From contig NZ_JAHESD010000008.1 of assembly GCF_018598585.1 (NCBI RefSeq), positions 62,001 to 126,000 on the forward strand: 64,000 nt of DNA, written 5' to 3'. Made by a program: the position numbers and the translations under genes. The notes beneath the pieces are model-generated. The model saw only the letters and a list, made by a program, of their open reading frames with translations. It did no database searches and was not told the DNA's origin. Positions 61,195-64,000 of the stretch are shown here, one piece after another. The stretch's first letter is position 1, and every line of letters starts with the position of its first letter. Source of the DNA: Chryseosolibacter indicum. GTDB lineage: Bacteria > Bacteroidota > Bacteroidia > Cytophagales > Cyclobacteriaceae.

Positions 61195-61763
61195 CCTGGA
61201 AAGACATTGGATTTGAAGATCTTAACAGCAATTGCCAGCAAGATTACACCAAACACCCTGCGTAACACGGCAAAACCTGATTCACCAATAACCCGCTCAA
61301 GCCACGCACTTGAACGGAGAACAATGTAGATGATGATGAGGTTGAGTACAATTCCTGTTAAAATATTTATCGGTGCATAGACTGCTCTTAAGGAAAGAAT
61401 GGTTGTTAAGGTACCCGCGCCAGCAATTAACGGGAAGGCCAGCGGAACGATGGAACTTGAACCTTTTGAGTGACTGTCATCTTTTATCAATGTAATACCC
61501 AGAATCATTTCCATGGCTACAATAAAGATTACAATAGCACCAGCCACAGCAAAAGAAGCTACATCCAAACCAAATAACTGGAGTATAGACTGCCCAAGAA
61601 ACATAAACCCAATCATCAGTATAGCTGAAATGACTGTAGCTTTTTCTGCTTGAATCCTTCCTTCTCTCTTTCGGATGAGAATTATGAAAGGGATGGACCC
61701 AAGAATATCGATAACGGAAAAAAGAATAAGTGTTACAGAAAATATTTCCTTAAAGTTGAGCAT
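61191..61763 (-). CDS. MarC family membrane protein
   Basis: A 190-residue inner-membrane protein with six TM helices in the MarC pattern: FSVTLILFSVIDILGSIPFI, VISAILMIGFMFLGQSILQL, VASFAVAGAIVIFIVAMEMI, and SSIVPLAFPLIAGAGTLTTI with its Pro-Leu-Ala-Phe-Pro run. MarC-like proteins have no settled function; the E. coli MarC itself is not a drug efflux pump. It lies between an aminotransferase and rnhA, with short gaps or overlaps. Confidence 0.9.
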   Translation of the reverse strand: MLNFKEIFSVTLILFSVIDILGSIPFIILIRKREGRIQAEKATVISAILMIGFMFLGQSILQLFGLDVASFAVAGAIVIFIVAMEMILGITLIKDDSHSKGSSSIVPLAFPLIAGAGTLTTILSLRAVYAPINILTGIVLNLIIIYIVLRSSAWLERVIGESGFAVLRRVFGVILLAIAVKIFKSNVFPG

Positions 61764-61769
61764 CTTTTG

Positions 61770-62828
61770 TTATTTATAATTGGATAAAAACTCCTGGAGT
61801 GTTTTGATTTCCTTCTTTTTTATGGCAGGGAAATTTGCAATGCGAAACGTAGACGATTTAAGCTCGCCATACCCTTCACCTAAAAGTATTCCTCTCGATT
61901 TCGCCTTTGCCTTTACTTTGGTTACTATTTCATCCTTCGCAATTACCGGTACTACTGTAAATGATCTTGCTTCTTCGTTTCGTATGAGGTGCTGCAATGT
62001 TTCTTTCTTCGAGAAATAATTGGCCCAACGTTCATATCTTTTAACAATCTTTGCGTGTACCTCTTCAATAGGTTTCACTTCCTCCAATACACGCATAAGA
62101 AGATAGATGTTTAGAACATTTGGTGTAAACGGAGTTTGCAATTTGGCCATCATATCATTCATAAAAGCAAGACTATTATAGTGATTGCGCTCGTTGATAG
62201 CCAATGCTTTTTCAATTGCTGAAGGTGAACATATTAATAAACCCAGGCCTGCTGGTAATCCAAAACATTTCTGGACAGAGGCAAGCCAGATATCAGCTGC
62301 TTTAAAATCAAGTGCAACGCCGCCCATGCTGGAGGTTGCATCTACAGCAATCAGGTGTGTGGGATTGTTTTCCTTGATCTGTCTGATTATATCATTGCTA
62401 ACCTGCGTTCCGTTGGATGTTTCATTCTGCGTAATACAAATTACACCTTCTTCAGCACCAAATCTTAGCTTCTTAGGATTTACAATTTCCTCTCTGTTAA
62501 ATGGATAACTTCGTACTCCTGATGCTATCCGTTTTGTGTATTCAAACCATTTTTCTCCAAAAGAGCCATTGTAGATATGATAGCTTCTTTTGTTTGTTAA
62601 AGATTGTGCTATAATTTCCCAACACTCTGTTGCAGAGGTTGTATAAAAGACGGTGTAATCTTTTGGAACATTCAGCTTGTCTTTCAATAATGTAATAACC
62701 TTTTCCGATATAGTCATAAACTCCTCACTTCTGTGATTGATGCTTAAGATTCCTTTTTTATAAGCATCTTTCACGTAGCTGGGTATTTCGTCATACACGC
62801 GTGAGGGACCAGGATAGAATGAAATCAT
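61770..62828 (-). CDS. Class V aminotransferase (SerC/alanine-glyoxylate-like)
   Basis: A 352-residue PLP enzyme of fold type I. GPSRVYDEIP near the start, TTSATECWEIIAQSL, VDATSSMGGVALDFKAADIW and the PLP lysine in SVQKCFGLPAGLGLLI are class V signatures. FRIANFPAIKKKEIKTLQEF resembles the C-terminus of phosphoserine aminotransferase-like proteins. Substrate may be phosphoserine, serine or glyoxylate/alanine; I cannot decide. It is preceded by aroQ with two bases between them. Confidence 0.88.
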   Translation of the reverse strand: MISFYPGPSRVYDEIPSYVKDAYKKGILSINHRSEEFMTISEKVITLLKDKLNVPKDYTVFYTTSATECWEIIAQSLTNKRSYHIYNGSFGEKWFEYTKRIASGVRSYPFNREEIVNPKKLRFGAEEGVICITQNETSNGTQVSNDIIRQIKENNPTHLIAVDATSSMGGVALDFKAADIWLASVQKCFGLPAGLGLLICSPSAIEKALAINERNHYNSLAFMNDMMAKLQTPFTPNVLNIYLLMRVLEEVKPIEEVHAKIVKRYERWANYFSKKETLQHLIRNEEARSFTVVPVIAKDEIVTKVKAKAKSRGILLGEGYGELKSSTFRIANFPAIKKKEIKTLQEFLSNYK

Positions 62829-62830
62829 AG

Positions 62831-63259
62831 TCAGTTCTTTTTCATGTTCTTAAAATATTCGAGCGCCAAAGCATATCCCTCCATTCCAAAGCCAGTCATC
62901 ATTCCAATACACTTGGAGGTAATCAGACTTTTGTGTCTGAATTCTTCGCGGGCATATACATTCGAAATATGAACTTCAATGGTTGGTGTCTTAATGCCGC
63001 CAATGGCATCATGTATCGCAACAGAAGTATGTGTATAGGCACCAGCATTGATTATGATACCATCGAAGGTGAATCCAACCTCGTGAAGCTTGTTAATAAT
63101 CTCACCTTCAACATTAGATTGGTAGTAATGCAGATCAAAAGAAGGGAACCTTTGTTTTAAAGTATTAAAGAAATCCTCAAAAGACTGGTTGCCATAAATT
63201 GAAGTTTCACGTTTACCAAGTAAGTTAAGGTTCGGGCCGTTGATGATCTGTATTTTCAT
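62831..63259 (-). CDS. aroQ: Type II 3-dehydroquinate dehydratase
   Basis: A 142-residue type II dehydroquinase. Signatures are INGPNLNLLGKRETSIYGNQ, with the catalytic Tyr in SIYGNQSFED, the Asn in INAGAYTHTSVAIHDAI, and the His in VEVHISNVYAREEFRHKS-type region (IEVHISNVY). It converts 3-dehydroquinate to 3-dehydroshikimate in the shikimate pathway. It sits divergent from xerD, an arrangement often seen in Bacteroidota. Confidence 0.95.
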   Translation of the reverse strand: MKIQIINGPNLNLLGKRETSIYGNQSFEDFFNTLKQRFPSFDLHYYQSNVEGEIINKLHEVGFTFDGIIINAGAYTHTSVAIHDAIGGIKTPTIEVHISNVYAREEFRHKSLITSKCIGMMTGFGMEGYALALEYFKNMKKN

Positions 63260-63285
63260 TCAGAAGTGTCTTGCTCAAATGTTTC

Positions 63286-63323
63286 AAATATAGATCATTA
63301 TTATACCAAAAGTGATAAATTTG
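63286..63323. promoter_or_regulatory. Divergent -7 boxes for aroQ and xerD
   Basis: TATATTTG on the minus strand (63286-63293) and TAAATTTG on the + strand (63316-63323) both match the TAnnTTTG -7 consensus exactly. They face the aroQ and xerD starts respectively. No convincing -33 element is seen at standard spacing for either. Confidence 0.4.
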
Positions 63324-63390
63324 TATTGATAAGATGAATTATGGGGTTCGAGACGGCTTCATGATTGAAAACTGGAGTGTGATATAAACG

Positions 63391-64000
63391 ATGTGGTCGA
63401 ATGAAATTAAGGATTTCGCCAGCTACCTAAAGCTCGAACGCTCTCTTTCAGGCAATTCCATCGAAGCGTATGTAAATGATGTTACAAAGCTTCAGCAGTA
63501 CATTGAGATAACAAATGCTTCTCTCAGTCCATTAAAAATTTCATCAAAAAATATACAAGGCTTTCTTGAATACATCAACGAGCTGGGTTTGAGTGCCTAC
63601 AGCCAGGCCCGTATTCTTTCCGGCATCAAGGCATTTTATAAATATCTTTTGTTTGAAGGATCTATTGAAGATGATCCTACCGTGCTGATTGAGGGTCCTA
63701 AGCTAGGTAGGAAATTACCGGATACATTAAGCTATCATGAAATAGAAAAGCTTTTTGATGCCATTGATCTTTCTACCGCCGAAGGTGGAAGGAATCGTGC
63801 CATGCTTGAAGTACTTTATAGCTCTGGTCTTCGGGTTTCTGAGCTAGTAGATCTCAGGATCAACCATGTTTATTTTGATGTTGGTTTTTTACGCATCATA
63901 GGAAAAGGCAATAAGGAGAGATTGGTTCCTATAGGTAGAGATGCCATGAGATACACGAAGATATACATAGATCAGATACGAGGAAGGCAACCGCATAAAG
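63391..64000 (+). CDS. xerD: Tyrosine recombinase XerD, 5' part (cut by window end)
   Basis: The frame opens at ATG 63391 (MWSNEIKDFASYLKLERSLS) and stays open to the last base, giving 203 residues. The N-terminal SAM-like DNA-binding domain (about 5-95, with ARILSGIKAFYKYLLFEG) is complete, and the catalytic domain begins: LYSSGLRVSEL has the first catalytic Arg (residue 148) and GKGNKERLVPIG the catalytic Lys. The remaining H-x-x-R, H/W and Tyr residues lie beyond the window. It resolves chromosome dimers at dif with XerC, or acts alone. Confidence 0.95.
   Translation, partial: MWSNEIKDFASYLKLERSLSGNSIEAYVNDVTKLQQYIEITNASLSPLKISSKNIQGFLEYINELGLSAYSQARILSGIKAFYKYLLFEGSIEDDPTVLIEGPKLGRKLPDTLSYHEIEKLFDAIDLSTAEGGRNRAMLEVLYSSGLRVSELVDLRINHVYFDVGFLRIIGKGNKERLVPIGRDAMRYTKIYIDQIRGRQPHK

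Noticed and set aside
1-64000. CRISPR arrays, tRNA or rRNA genes, insertion sequences, prophage
   Set aside because: I looked for regular spaced repeats, T-loop GGTTCRANNCC strings in cloverleaf context, transposase motifs and phage genes, and found none that holds up by eye. A tRNAscan or ISfinder run would settle it.

Overview
The window looks like chromosome of a Bacteroidota bacterium, most likely order Cytophagales. This is inferred from gene content only: a ubiE-porT pair (type IX secretion), an OmpA/TPR/PD40 protein, DUF5606, DUF6588 and DUF4288 families, LytTR two-component genes, FtsX-type permeases paired with PadR, and AT-rich DNA with few strong Shine-Dalgarno sites and several TAnnTTTG-type -7 boxes. 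No rRNA, tRNA, CRISPR array, prophage or insertion sequence was seen. No sequence searches were run; all family names come from reading motifs.

Layout. 1-11.8 kb: a possible structured RNA, a small secreted protein, a PadR-FtsX permease pair, an alkylation-repair locus (2OG oxygenase, stand-alone Ada zinc domain, AraC-MGMT protein, divergent AlkA-type glycosylase), a second FtsX permease and an S9 peptidase. 11.8-17.6 kb: DoxX, a SnoaL-like gene and a TetA-like MFS gene, each broken by one in-frame stop codon, a Crp/Fnr regulator, and a LiaF-like/DUF4288/LytS-like/LytTR operon. 17.8-33.4 kb: DUF4202, LMW phosphatase, DUF6588, waaA, rsgA, a PhyH-type oxygenase, GT2 and GNAT enzymes, Mpo1-like, DUF4442, LEA2, an APC permease, an RNase D-like exonuclease, a Nudix hydrolase, a phosphotransferase and an Arg-rich secreted protein. 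33.6-44.6 kb: peroxiredoxin, an AraC regulator with two membrane proteins, lysC, fbp, DUF5606, engB, a PorE-like OmpA protein, ubiE, porT and an SDR.

44.6-58.8 kb is the most interesting part. A minus-strand run (cheR, cheB, TM-GAF, HAMP-GAF-PAS-PAS-PP2C phosphatase, SiaB-like kinase, SiaC-like DUF1987 protein) has the parts of a SiaA/B/C phosphorylation switch, but no SiaD diguanylate cyclase and no CheA, CheW or classical chemoreceptor in the window. A strong terminator ends this unit. The next transcription unit encodes a 1030-residue TerB-like/ABCG-type exporter, a lipoprotein and a small secreted protein, and ends at another terminator. A second HAMP-GAF sensor lies just upstream and shares a coiled-coil motif with the phosphatase. 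My inference is a sensory switch with a non-c-di-GMP output, possibly tuned by CheR/CheB methylation of those coiled coils.

58.8-64 kb: cdd, a saccharopine dehydrogenase-like gene, rnhA, marC, a class V aminotransferase, aroQ and, divergently, the 5' part of xerD, cut by the window end.
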